64,000 nt of DNA from NCBI GenBank assembly GCA_965153455.1, contig OZ234500.1, positions 15,189,579 to 15,253,578 on the forward strand, given 5' to 3'. The notes below the pieces were generated by a model that worked only from the letters and a program-made list of their open reading frames with translations, searched no databases and had not been told where the DNA came from. This DNA is from Sphagnum compactum. Taxonomy: Eukaryota > Bryophyta > Sphagnopsida > Sphagnales. A program made the translations under genes and the position numbers. Within the stretch, counting starts at the first letter, position 1. Every line of letters begins with the position of its first letter. Below, one piece after another: positions 42,011 to 53,177 of the stretch.

Positions 42011-45000
42011 CCACACAATACTGGAAGATGCCTCCTTTGCATCGGAGGCAGATAAATAATGTGGAAGTAGATTTGTCTTAATGGGAATGGGCCCATAAGA
42101 ACAATGCAAGTCCAAAACCATACCGAGAGAAATTCCTTAGATATTAAGAGCTTATTCTATTCCATTATCCTTGGAAAACTTTTAGAAAGTAACAAAGGCT
42201 ATGTGGTTGGGTCGGGCTTATATAGGATAAGATGTGTGTGACAAGCAAAAGGTAGTAAGATATTTTCAAATGCTCAGGTAGGCAAATACTTAGTAGGTAG
42301 ACAATTCATAGATGAGAGTGAAACAATTTTGGGGTTGGGATTGTTAGTATTCAGTAAATACAAGTCTTCAAATGTTCCAATGCAATAATAATGATTTTTA
42401 TGCTTGAGTCTTTTTGAAAAAAAGCTTAAGAGAAAATGGGGATAGAGGCTTGTCTTTGCTTGTTTGTCTACATTGGAACCATTGCAATCATTCATCCAAT
42501 GTTTGCATATGTGGTTTCGTTTATGACTCATGAGAGAACAACAATCAAAGTCCTTAAAACTATAAAAAGTTTTCTTACTCCTTCCTAAGTGAAAAGAGGT
42601 TGGAACTTGGGAGCTGGGCTTGCAACAAAATGTTTAAAAAATTGGGCTCAAAATCCCAGGCACCTTTTCGTTTCCTAAAAGCCAAGTTTGACAAATCTAG
42701 TGTGAAGACTCAAGACCCCACTCTGAGGGGGCCCTGTGTGATCTACCCACTTCTTTTTGGTTGGAAATTGTCAATTCGACACCGCTTTTTTGAACCATTC
42801 AAGGTGCCACCACGGGAATGGGTTGGCGGGGGTGTTGAAACCGCCACAATGGCGGCGGCCACTGGTTTCTGAACCGCCATGTTTTGAAGCCACTTTTGAA
42901 GCAGTTAACAAAGTCCGACAATTTCTGAACTTCTGAATCCAAGTGCACATTCATCAAGTGCAAGATACTTTGGTTCACTATGGCCCAGAAGAACAGAAAT
43001 GAACACACATGCACACTTTTGTGAGGTCAGGTATTTTTTCTACTCTTTAATGCTCTGCAGAATTGGTCCTGCTTGCGGATTGTGTGACCAGCGCATTTGG
43101 TAATGTAATGTTCCCCTCTCTCAGGTTTCCAGCAGTGTTGTTCAGTTTTGATTTCTAAACAAACCTTTGACTCGGGCTCTAAACCTCGTTTTTATTTTTA
43201 TTTAACAGAGCCTCTGGTCTGGTCTTAAGATTGGTCCTCTGAATTTCTAAGACCAACAGTTCCAGTCATTTTCAAAAGGAATTTAGAGTTGATCCAATTT
43301 AAGACCAGTCTGGTTTCATCTTCATTACACACACTTGAATTAAAAAAATAAAATTGGGTGTAATATTAATTATTTACAACTAATCAAATGTAGTAACTTT
43401 GTAAAATGTAGGGTTAAGCTTATATTTTTTCAATAAAAAAGTTGTTGTTATTTACTTAGAGAATTTATAAAGTATTTAAAATAAAGCAACATCTTTTGTT
43501 CAGATTCTAATTCAATTTTGAAAAGAAGCTGGTTGCTTGGTTAAGTTCTAGTTATGATTCCAACAAAACCTGGAACATCTAGTTCATAGTTGCTAAACCC
43601 ATGACCTATAACATGGACCTGAACATAACAAAATCCAAGAACTTATCAACATTGGTCTCCAACGTTTCAATGCCTTTCCCTTCCTTTAACACCAAAGAGG
43701 AGGCTATAAAGATGGCGAATTTTGCCAAGTAAACACACCCTAAGCTTGCCCACTAACGCCTTCATGCAAGGCATGTTAACTTGGAAAAATCCGCAATCTA
43801 CAGCCCACCATCTAATAAGTAAACATTTTCTTGATGTATTGGGAAGGCACCTTAGCCATATAGAAGGTGCCTTCCAAAATCTCTCTTCCAAAAGAGGAGG
43901 GATACTACACCTATTCTTTTAAGTTAAGGGTAATGCTTGAGAAGCGTGTTGTTCTAAAGTAAGCACCAACGTCCACCTCAAGGGGGACCCTAATTTCAGG
44001 AACACCCTTGCTCCAATGGTGTTACCCGACATGGAGCACCAGCCAAAAATAAATAAAATCAAGTTTTTCCTTGCAATACCTCATGGGAGTTTTTGAGTAT
44101 CATTAGGACAACCAGGAAAATGAAATGCACTTGTGTTGGCACCCATTTCACTCTTCAAATTGCCCCACCCTTGGCTAAGTAGAAGTTCTATTACGTAAGG
44201 GTCTCTTGAGAGACATTAAAAAATTTTATGGCCAGTGCTTTATGAGCATGAAGATCTTACTCCTATAAGATCTCACACCTTCTTATAGGTGTAAGATCCC
44301 CTACCACTCTTAAAGAGTAAGTGTAAGAACCCTTTCCTTCATACCCCTCATGATAACCTACCTATGTCAAGGTTCGTGATAACCTTTGCCTTGTGCTTTA
44401 CAATGGTTTATAGTCGACAGGACTGGCACATTCCCAAAATGCAAGGTCAGACTCAGCCTACTGCCTTGCCCAAGGCCCCTTAGTTTCGGAATGCCCCCGG
44501 CCCCAGCACAAGACTTTGCCATGCACAAAAACACTCGTACCATGGGGAAGTAGCTTAAGAAAGTTATACCTAGCAGGTCACTCTTTCCCTTCCTCTAAAA
44601 AACTACCCCCACCTCACCTTTTGACTTAGTTAGGGTTTGATTCTTTGGGAAAGGTTGGTCCTACCTATCTTGGAATGGGTCCATGACTACTTACTTATGT
44701 CTGTTGATGCAGTTTCTGCTTCCTACTTGTGAATTGGCATATGAGTACTAAGGGTTTTCCCAAAGGACTTAGTATGCAAAGTACATGCTACAGACCTCAG
44801 CTGGGATAGGATACATCAGCTTTGATTTAGTCAATAACTTTCAGACCACCCAACAATGCATACATATCACACACATACAAATCCTTATGCTATTTTTGTC
44901 CATTTGCAAGTAAAGAGATGTGGAAAGGTGTTTTTTTGAATTTATGTTTCTTTTTTCCTAAACAATTCACACATAATAGTTATGAGCAAATTTTCAACAC

Positions 45001-45698
45001 ATTTTCCACCAATTTGCATCCCATTTTTTTTCAATTGAATTTGAATTGAATTTTAATTCAATGGATTCACATTTTAATTCAATTCAAGCTGCATGCAATG
45101 TCATTCAATATTTTCATTGAATGGAACTTAATTTCCATTGTTTTTTTTATCATTTTATCATCACTAGTAATGCATAACAATGTAAAGCCCGAGTGTCTTT
45201 AGTTGAGTAAGGCACACATGGGCTTATCGATTATAATTAGATTTCCAAGTCATGTATTTTTTTAAAAATTCTTATTGCTTCATTTGACCATCACAAAATG
45301 ATCTGGGTTGCCACTATAATATGATTTCCTAAGTCATGTTTGAGGGGTGTCACATAATAAGGTAGTCTAGCCTATTCTCAACCTTGTGTTAATAATAATA
45401 AGGAGATAACTTACTTAAATTATCAACAAATGGATTTTAAAGCCAAAAAAAGTTAGTTAAAATTGCCATTGCCATATGCATGCATGCATGCACATGGGTT
45501 GCAAAAACCCTCACAACAGCTTTTAATGTTTTGCATATTTAAATTTCACACAAAATAAGTTCTTTCATCTATTTAAGAATGGGGTTGTTGGAAATTCTAA
45601 TGCGACATGCATCCATCCCGCATGGGTAGCAAAACCCTAGTAATTAGTACCACATGTACCCAAGACATGGAGATGTATGAAAAATGGGGCAAAGAGAG
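42011..45698. other. Intergenic DNA without recognisable genes
   Basis: Includes small hairpins, for example GGAAGGCACC...GGTGCCTTCC at about 43840-43874 and CTTACTCCTATAAG...CTTATAGGTGTAAG at about 44258-44300. A somewhat GC-richer stretch at 43640-44640 shows no protein motif on either strand. AATTCAATT low-complexity DNA lies at 45020-45130 and (GCAT)n at about 45477-45492. Confidence 0.45.
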
Positions 45699-45706
45699 GT
45701 TTATTC

Positions 45707-46700
45707 CAGTGTTGGGCGGTTCTCAGTAGGTGACCCGGTTCTCATACCGGTTCTAAACTCGGTTCTCACATCCAAAATCAACTGTTCTCATTCAGGGTGA
45801 AAACCAGGCTGAAAATCAATTTTAAGGTTCTCACCCATGTGAGAACCGACTAAAGAGAACCAGAGCTAAAAATTGATTTAAAAAAGAAAAAAAAAACCCA
45901 AGTGGGGTTTCACCAACTCACGGAGGATAATGTGATTGAAACTTTTTGATGAAGAAAAGTAGCCAAGATAAAAGATGAAAAGTTTATGGTCATTTCAAGC
46001 TCCAAATAGCATTGGCACAACCATGAAAAACATATTGCCTATTTGTGTAAACATCTAAATATCTCAATTGTTAAAGAAGAAAATTGATCAATGAAATGTC
46101 GATTATGATAGCTCCTTTCTTCAGTTTGAATCCTATCGAAAGTGATAAAGCTTCGAGTTACACAAAATTAAGAAAATAAATCTACTCGCATTGAATCAAC
46201 AATAATAATGTCAACTAAAATGCAAATGTCATGTTTTATGTCATTTTTTATGAACATAATGTTAACTCATATATATATATATATATAATTTAAAAACACA
46301 TATAATTGTTTTCATCCCATATGAAAGCCAACATCTCACACAACAACAAAAGTATCTTGCTATTACTTTTTCCCTCTTACTTCTATTTGTCTTTTTCCAT
46401 TATTATTCTTCTCTCTTTATTGCGATTACTCTTCTCTTTATTGCTATTATTCTTGTCCCATTATTACTTTTCTCTCTTTATTGTTATTACTCTTCTCTTT
46501 TTTCCTATTACTCTGTTCCCATTCCTCTTATTCTTTTCGTGTTGTTGTTGTTACTATTCTCACATGGTGTTGCTCGTTTTCCTTGGATGAAGTAATTAAA
46601 TTATTAAAAATCATTCTAATTAATGGAAATTTTAATAATCTGGTTGTGAGAATCCGATGTGAAAACCGGTTGTTGTATATATGAGAACCGCCCAACACTG
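45707..46700. mobile_element. Non-autonomous hAT-type DNA transposon, 994 bp
   Basis: Perfect 19-bp terminal inverted repeats: CAGTGTTGGGCGGTTCTCA at the left end and its reverse complement at 46682-46700. It is flanked by an 8-bp target-site duplication differing at one base (GTTTATTC at 45699-45706, ATTTATTC at 46701-46708). The 8-bp duplication and CAGTG ends fit the hAT superfamily. The interior has no transposase, only GAACCGG-rich subterminal repeats, an (AT)n run (46262-46287) and pyrimidine-rich DNA. Confidence 0.85.
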
Positions 46701-46759
46701 ATTTATTCATCCATAAGGAGCCATTTGGACTTAAACCTTGAAGGTAGGTGAGTATTAAA

Positions 46760-47178
46760 CAGTGTTGGGCGGGTACCTGGTTTGCTGGGTGGGAACCATC
46801 AGTCCCGGTTAGGCAAAATCAAACTGGAACTGGGTCTGATTTTTGGAACCAGTTCCAGTTATTGGAACCAGAACCTTTTGAGAACCGGACCAGAATCTGG
46901 GTTCCCGGTTCTATTTATGTGTGTAACTAGAATTAGCAATTTTGGGGAAAAAATGAAATTTGAAGAGAAAAGACTAAGTCCCGGAGCTAACCGGAGGTCA
47001 AAACTGATAGTTAACCACTGGTTCCGGTCTGGGTTACCCAGAACCAGGTCTGGTTTTCAGAACCGAGAGAACAGATGTTTGGGATTATTTTTGAGAGAAC
47101 CGGAACTAGAGTCGTCTCTTTATTCTTGAGAACCGGAACAGGAGGTTACTAGGAAAAGTAAAGAACCGTCCAACACGG
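46760..47178. mobile_element. Second hAT-type non-autonomous element, 419 bp
   Basis: The left end CAGTGTTGGGCGGG and right end CCGTCCAACACGG are imperfect inverted repeats related to those of the 45707 element. The flanks GTATTAAA (46752-46759) and GTATCAAA (47179-47186) form an 8-bp target-site duplication with one mismatch. The interior is dense in GGTTCCGG / CCGGAACC words and has no coding capacity. Confidence 0.8.
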
Positions 47179-47186
47179 GTATCAAA

Positions 47187-48564
47187 CTCTCAGCGGGGCA
47201 GAGAGATTTCGTGCATAGACTCACTCCATGGTTGGCGAAAAGCCAACTCTTGAGACCGAGGTTTTGCCACATGTATGCTTGGGCTGGAATCCCCATTTCT
47301 GCATGGGTGGCGAAAATTGGCGATACTCGAGGTCCTTGCGCCGGTCGAGAGTCGAGAGGTGAGAGACGAGGTCGAGAGTCAGTCGAGGAAGCGAGAGCCT
47401 GGGTTGAGGAGAGAAATTGGAGCATGTTTATGAGAAGATCGCGACCGATTCAGCGTTGCGGGTGACTGACGTCTCGTCGATCAATCATCTTCTCATCTGA
47501 GGTGTGGTTTTCGGACTTTTTCTTGAAAGATTTGGTCCACTATCGTCCAAGATCCACTGTTTTTCTTCGTGAGAACGCACCACCTTCCGGCTTTCTTAGT
47601 TTTCCCTTGACCTGTTCAAGGTCCCAAGTGCAGTTTTTCAGTTGTGTGCGGTTTTCTTGAGCCTTCCTCTCTCGGGGGAATTCCGACTGTTTGCAGCTCA
47701 AGTTGATCCTTTTGTTCTTGGTTTCCTATTTTCCTTTTGTCTTTCGTTTTCCGACCGGCGGGGGAAAAAGGATTGGAGAATTGTCGTAGTCCAGAATTTT
47801 CTTGGCGTGCAGAAGACTCGTGGAGCGTCTTTTTCGGTACATAATTTTTGCTGTTTTGTTTTCGTCTAGTTGTAAATCGAAGCCTCATCCTCACAGCAAT
47901 TGGAGTACGTGCTCGTCTATTGTGAACATAGAAATCGAAGAGCAGTCTTTCTTAAGACGTCGACCGCTGAGTTCATTCGCGATCGAGAGATTTCTTTTGT
48001 TTCGACTTTGTTATTTTCCCAAGTCAAGGCGGTGCGCTGTGGAAATTGCAGAACTTTTGGAACTTCTGTAAACAAAGGTACAACAGAATTGATTCCGAGG
48101 TCAATAGTCGCACAAAACTTGTTCGAGCAGCGGTTTCCAAAAGAAAACTGCCAATGATCTACAGTTGAAGAAAAATCGACACACTTTTGTTTTTCGCGGT
48201 GTCATGAGTGCGCGAGTACATAGTGCCTGAGGAAATTGACATTCTGCAGCGAACCACGATTCGATTAAGTTTTGCATCTGAAGCAAATACAATCTTTGTT
48301 ACAAGATCGAGCGACTTCGAGCGGTTTGGCCCCCCTATCGTGCACAGAAGTTAAGCGACTGCAGATCGTCAATTTGCTCGCAACAACTTCCTCTTGCATC
48401 TTGCAGCTCGAAGGAAATCCTTGGAACGAGGTCTTGTAGGCCATCGCAATTCCAGTTGTAGACCTGGTTTTTTCTTGCTTTCAAGTACCAGGCACAAGAA
48501 TTCAGACCTTAAAGAGGGGAGAGAGCTATATACAACGTCAGCTTATCGGGTTCATGGTCGGTGT
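47187..48564 (+). promoter_or_regulatory. Probable promoter and 5' leader of the SAP-like gene
   Basis: GC rises directly after the second hAT element and stays up to the start codon at 48572. Frames within it are short and lack motifs. The element's right end therefore sits at the boundary of the gene's upstream region. Confidence 0.35.
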
Positions 48565-48582
48565 ATGAGCGATGAGCGATAG
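48565..48582 (+). promoter_or_regulatory. Short upstream ORF overlapping the main start
   Basis: The ATG at 48565 gives a five-codon reading (MSDER) and a TAG at 48580-48582. It overlaps the main ATG at 48572 in another frame. A scanning ribosome meets it first, so it would lower initiation at the main start unless leaky scanning or reinitiation occurs. Confidence 0.5.
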
Positions 48583-51500
48583 TCTGGAGTTCAAGTCTCG
48601 CAAGGATCTGAAGGAGCTCTGTAAACAATTCGGCATCCGAACTGCCGGCGTGAAAGTAAGCACTTGCACTCCTGCCACAGGATTCAGTCATGGTTTTAGA
48701 TCATAGATTTCTGCTCGACCGTGAAATCCTTAAATGATGCTCCTTGCAAGTTCAGCTTTTTGTTGGATCTTTGTGTTTTCGCCTGCAGCTCCTTTGATGC
48801 TTCTGCGATAACCTACATGTGATGAAACTATAGAGTTGACGGTGTTGTTTGGTGATCAATTCATGACGATGATGTTGTTGTTTTTTATCACTACTGACAG
48901 CATGAGGACTTAGTACGCGTGCTTCGCACCAAGTTACATGCTAAGGATGAAGTCACAACCTGCAGGTATGCTGCTTTCTGAGGACTTACCTCTTCCCAAG
49001 AACTGGCATCATGTTCTTCTTGTTGAGCTTCTTGATTTGGTTTGTTTGTTTTTTTTTGTTTTTGTGGCAGACCTGTACATTCCTTCTTGAAATGGTGTAA
49101 CTTAGAGGCAGCTGGTATTCCTGAAGCTCCTGTTTGGTGCCTGGAGTTCTTACAGCAGTAGAGGAAACCAACATGTGTAAGAACATGTGTGTCATGGTGC
49201 AGTAGATAATATTAAGGGGTTGAAACATGTTATAATGAGTTATGGATGCCAAGGTTGAAGTCTTCTTTCGAGGATTGCATTTGACATTTGGCATTTATGT
49301 GTTGGTCTATTATCCGAATTTATTGTGTTTTCTTTGTGATTTTTCAAATTTTAACATTACAGTTTCCTTCAGGACATGGTGTAACTTAAAAGCAATTGGT
49401 ATACTTAAAGCTCCTGTTGGTGCCTAGAGTTCTTACAGTAGTAAAGAAAATTGAGAACATGTATGTCATGGTGCAATAGATAATATTAAGGGATGAAAAC
49501 ACAGTATAATGAGTTAGGGACATCAAGGTGGAAGTTTTTTCAAGGACTGCATTTGACATGTGATATTCATGTGTTGGTCTATTGTTCCAAATTATTGAAC
49601 TCTCATTGTGATTTTTCAAAGATTCAGAATTACAGTTTTAAACACTGTCCACATCTCATAGTGCCTCCTTTTATTTGGTTTGCACCCTAAGCTCTGTTTG
49701 GAGAACTCCAAGTCAATTGATCAAACTTTGAGCTCAAGAGTCCATTGATTTAAGTTTCAAGAATTTGTACTGGACAGTGGAAATGACAGGGGCATACATG
49801 CTGCCATAAAATTTCATATGTTGAACAGGTCCCCAAGGTCACCAAGCTTGCGGGGAATCAGAAGTGGAGTTTCAATGAAAGACGATCAGCTAATTTCTAG
49901 GATTGACAACCACAGCAGGTCTGGCCGAAAAACTCCAAGGAAGAAGCTATCCCTGAGCAGCTTTGAGCAAACTCCAGGCCCAACAGTTCTTCGTTCCAAT
50001 GGCAACTCTGCAAGGCTCTTTGCACACAGTTCAGACTTTCTAGCCGAGGAGGAGAATGGAGATGCTTTCTCATCAGCAGATATGGACTCACTCTGCAGCC
50101 TTGCAGATCTGCCTAGTGAGTGCTGCTATTTTGATGACATGATCCCAGCCTATCCCTTTGAGATTGCAGCTGAAGAATTTGAGCATGACACATCAATGAG
50201 CTCCAAAACACAAAACTTCCTTGAAGAAGATCATCAATTTGGACATGATATTGCATCATCTAAAACACATGTTGCAATTAGCAACAGCAGCTGTGCTGTG
50301 GCCAGTGACCTTTTAGACTCCCTACAAACTGCATTCAGTGATGAGCTCCTGTCATTATACACTAGTGCACCTGACGAAGAACTATCATTGTTTGCCATCC
50401 CAGACTGGGTTACAAGTACATTTGTTGGTGATGATCCTCCTCTACTTGATTGGGAAAAGAAACTTGATTCAGACTTTGTGGCAGCAAAAGGACCTCATAT
50501 TTCTGAAGGAAATCATCTTGGAGAAGAAGCACCTATGATCGGGCCTGCTGAGTCTTTAGGAGGAGGAGGAGGTCCACCAGATTGTGGAGGTACAGCAGGG
50601 ACAGTGACAGAAGAGCATGATTCAGCAGCAGAGATTGAATCTACCCTTGAACAGCACAATGCAGTGATGAGTGTGGCATCATCATCACCTGCAGCTAGAG
50701 AACTTGGTGAAGATTCAGAGGCTCAATGTTTGCCTACTTCCAGTCGATCATCCACAGAGGATATCACATTTGACAGCTTAGGGTTTCGTGAGGAGGAATA
50801 TGTGACCTCAGACGAGCCATTTTCAGAGCTTTCTTTGCTTCCAGCTACTGTAACAGATTTGGTTGATTCAATATTGTCGGTGGAGGCTGAAGAAGGTCAT
50901 CATCACCTTCCTACTACAGAGAGCTTGGTGGATCATGGGTTGTTGTTGGTTAAGGAGTTACAGGTGGAGGAGCACACAGATGATCACACCCTGCAGCCAG
51001 TTAGACATCTTGGCACGTTGGATGATCATCATACTGCATCTCAGGTGCAGCAGCAGCTTGTCAAAACAGATTCAACAACATGGCAGGTTCAACAAGAAGA
51101 TGAAGGGATCAACTTCACTAAAAGATCTGCAGCAGCAGGTGATCATAATGCACCTGCAGATGCTTTTCTGCAACCAATTGACAATGGTCTTCAAGAAGCT
51201 AAATTTGTTGAAAAGGAAGCTCTTGGATCTGCAGCAGCTGATCATAATGCACCTGCAGACACTTTGAATCCACAACCAATTGACAACCGTCTTGAAGCTA
51301 AATCTGTTGAAAAGGAAGCTCTTGGATCTGCAGCAGCTGATCATAACACATCTGCAGACACTTTGAATCTACAACCACTTGACAACAGTCTTGAAGCTAA
51401 ATCTGTTGAAAAGGAAGCTCTTGTCTCTGACGACATGGCAGCAAACTCTTTGCCAATGTCTATTTCTGAGCACACTGTAGGTGATACTACAAAGGTGTGT

Positions 51501-51814
51501 TACAAGACACTGGCAGTCAGACATATGCTCAGTACAATTTGTACAATTTTTGCACTATACATCATATGTTGTTTTATGGTTGTTTTTTTTCCTCATATGT
51601 ACAGATTGAGGTGTAAACCCTAAAACCTAAATCCTAAGGGGTAATAAAAATTCTGTTGTTGTGAACTCAGTATTTCATATTGTGAACTGTGCTTTCACTT
51701 CAGGACCACAACACTGCTGTGGAGATCAGAAGGGAGACTTCCTTGGGGAAGGTCGGGTTTCCACTCTCTGTGATTCTTTGGTGTGCTTGGTTATGTTCGA
51801 GCTGCAGAAACTGA
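48572..51814 (+). CDS. SAP-like motif protein with C-terminal membrane tail, function unknown
   Basis: Exons 48572-48655, 48901-48965 and 49829 onward join in phase. Residues about 5-45 (LEFKSRKDLKELCKQFGIRT, then KHEDLVRVLRTKL) look like a SAP/HeH-type helix-extended loop-helix, a DNA- or chromatin-binding motif. A basic Ser/Pro stretch follows (RSPRSPSLRGIRSG, RKTPRKKLSLSSF), then a long acidic, Ser-rich region, and three 32-33-residue repeats (SAAADHNAPADTLNPQPIDN, LEAKSVEKEALG) encoded at 51127-51430. There are two possible ends. Without further splicing the frame stops at 51623 after a hydrophobic segment (TICTIFALYIICCFMVVFF). Splicing 51494 (AAG|GTGTGT) to 51704 (CACTTCAG|GAC) gives 641 residues ending in another hydrophobic tail (VGFPLSVILWCAWLCSSC). 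A SAP-type domain plus membrane tail recalls inner-nuclear-membrane proteins, but this is inference. Confidence 0.55.
49078..49640 (+). repeat. Tandem duplication of about 280 bp in intron 2 of the SAP-like gene
   Basis: 49078-49355 and 49368-49640 share, in order, ATGGTGTAACTTA, AGCTCCTGTT(T)GGTGCCT, AGAGTTCTTACAG, GTCATGGTGCA, TAGATAATATTAAGGG, TATAATGAGTTA, GCATTTGACAT and GTGTTGGTCTATT. Divergence is moderate. An acceptor-like GTGGCAG near 49066 is duplicated in weaker form. Confidence 0.8.
51127..51430 (+). repeat. In-frame tandem repeat (about 96-102 bp, three copies) in the SAP-like gene
   Basis: Each unit encodes a form of SAAADHNAPADTLNPQPIDN followed by LEAKSVEKEALG. The first copy is the most diverged. 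All copies keep the reading frame. Confidence 0.9.
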
Positions 51815-52980
51815 AGATCTTTTATATCCACCTACAAATTTCAGGGGTATGTGATCCAGTGGGCAACTGCTTTCCAGTTTTGTTGTTGACAAAAATTTCT
51901 CTAGTGTATTATCATGTGTCCCATACCCTTCACAAATGCATTTTGAAATTGCTTTGAAAAAAGAAGGGGTGTTAAATGGCACATGCAACTCACTATTTGC
52001 CTTTTGCTAGCCTGGTGAGAGTGCGTTACACTCTGTGCACACATGGTGATGAAAAACCAAGTAAACAAAATATAGACAGAATTTTGTTTTATTTTTCTTA
52101 TACCAAAAATCTTACCCATTCCCAGGGTGCTCCAGGCAGGTTTGCCAGAAATAAGCACACTCAAAATGCAAAGGAATTTTCTCCTAAAAATTCCTTCCTT
52201 TTGTGTGTTGTGTTGAAGGGCATGTAAATGTAAAAGTCCAATATTCTTTTAGTTCTTGTTGTGGTTAGGATATTATAGGACAGCCAGATATAAGTTGGAC
52301 TAAAATCTACTTCTGGGTAGTACTTGTAGTCTTCCAGCAATTTTCCCAAAAAACAAAATGTGGATTCATATTGTTGATAGAGAAACCCCCAAGTAAAATA
52401 ATCTGCAAAGAGTTAGGACTGAAACTCTTAGTTTGAGTTGTTCTTGGGTGGTGGGCACCTCTGTTTTTCTTTGGGGTCTAAGTTTGTCTCTAATTATCAT
52501 AAAGGATTGAGAGGAAGAAACGTGATTTAAAACAATATGAACTGGACTAAGTCTATGTATCACCATGACAGTTCAATTGTGAACTCATGTGCAACCAGGT
52601 ATAATATCAAGTGTGTACAAATAAACAAGTTCTGATTATGCCACAAGAAGATCACAGCATTCATCTCTCACGAAGACGGGTCCAAAGAAGGCATTTTAAT
52701 CCAAATACCATTAAAGGACATGTGTGCTTTTTCTCATTTGGTGCCTGCTTTTAGCACATTGAGCTTCTTGTTTTTTGAAGATTTTTGTTGACTCAAAAAT
52801 ATTGATTTTGGCCTCCACAAAGAAATTTTAGGAATAATAATAATGCCCAAGATTTGATAAACAAAATGCATGCTCTCACAGTTCCAAAGTATCATTAATT
52901 CGTACTATAACTATGGAGGACATTCAGCAAATGAACTTCCCATTGATTTCATTGATCACAACAATCTTACTAAACTTTAT
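51815..52980. other. 3' flank of the SAP-like gene and intergenic DNA
   Basis: A probable 3' UTR lies to about 52200. No other gene is recognised. Confidence 0.4.
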
Positions 52981-53177
52981 GGTGCATTCACACATGATGT
53001 TAAATCAATGTTAAAATGAAAATCTAGGCGGCACCCAATGTTAAATGGGTGATAGCTTAATGTTAAATGAATGTTAGTTTAACACAAAATCTTCACAATA
53101 AGTTTAAGTCTTAAAGGACTTGTAATGGTGTTAAGGGACTCAACACAAGAGTCCCTAACATCAAGTGTGAACACACC
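52981..53177. mobile_element. MITE of 197 bp with imperfect terminal inverted repeats
   Basis: The left end GGTGCATTCACACATGATGTTA pairs with the right end TAACATCAAGTGTGAACACACC, about 18 of 22 positions matching. GGTGTGTTCACAC-type ends recall PIF/Harbinger or hAT MITEs. The flanks (TTTAT and TTAAT) do not show a clear target duplication, so the superfamily is open. Confidence 0.65.
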
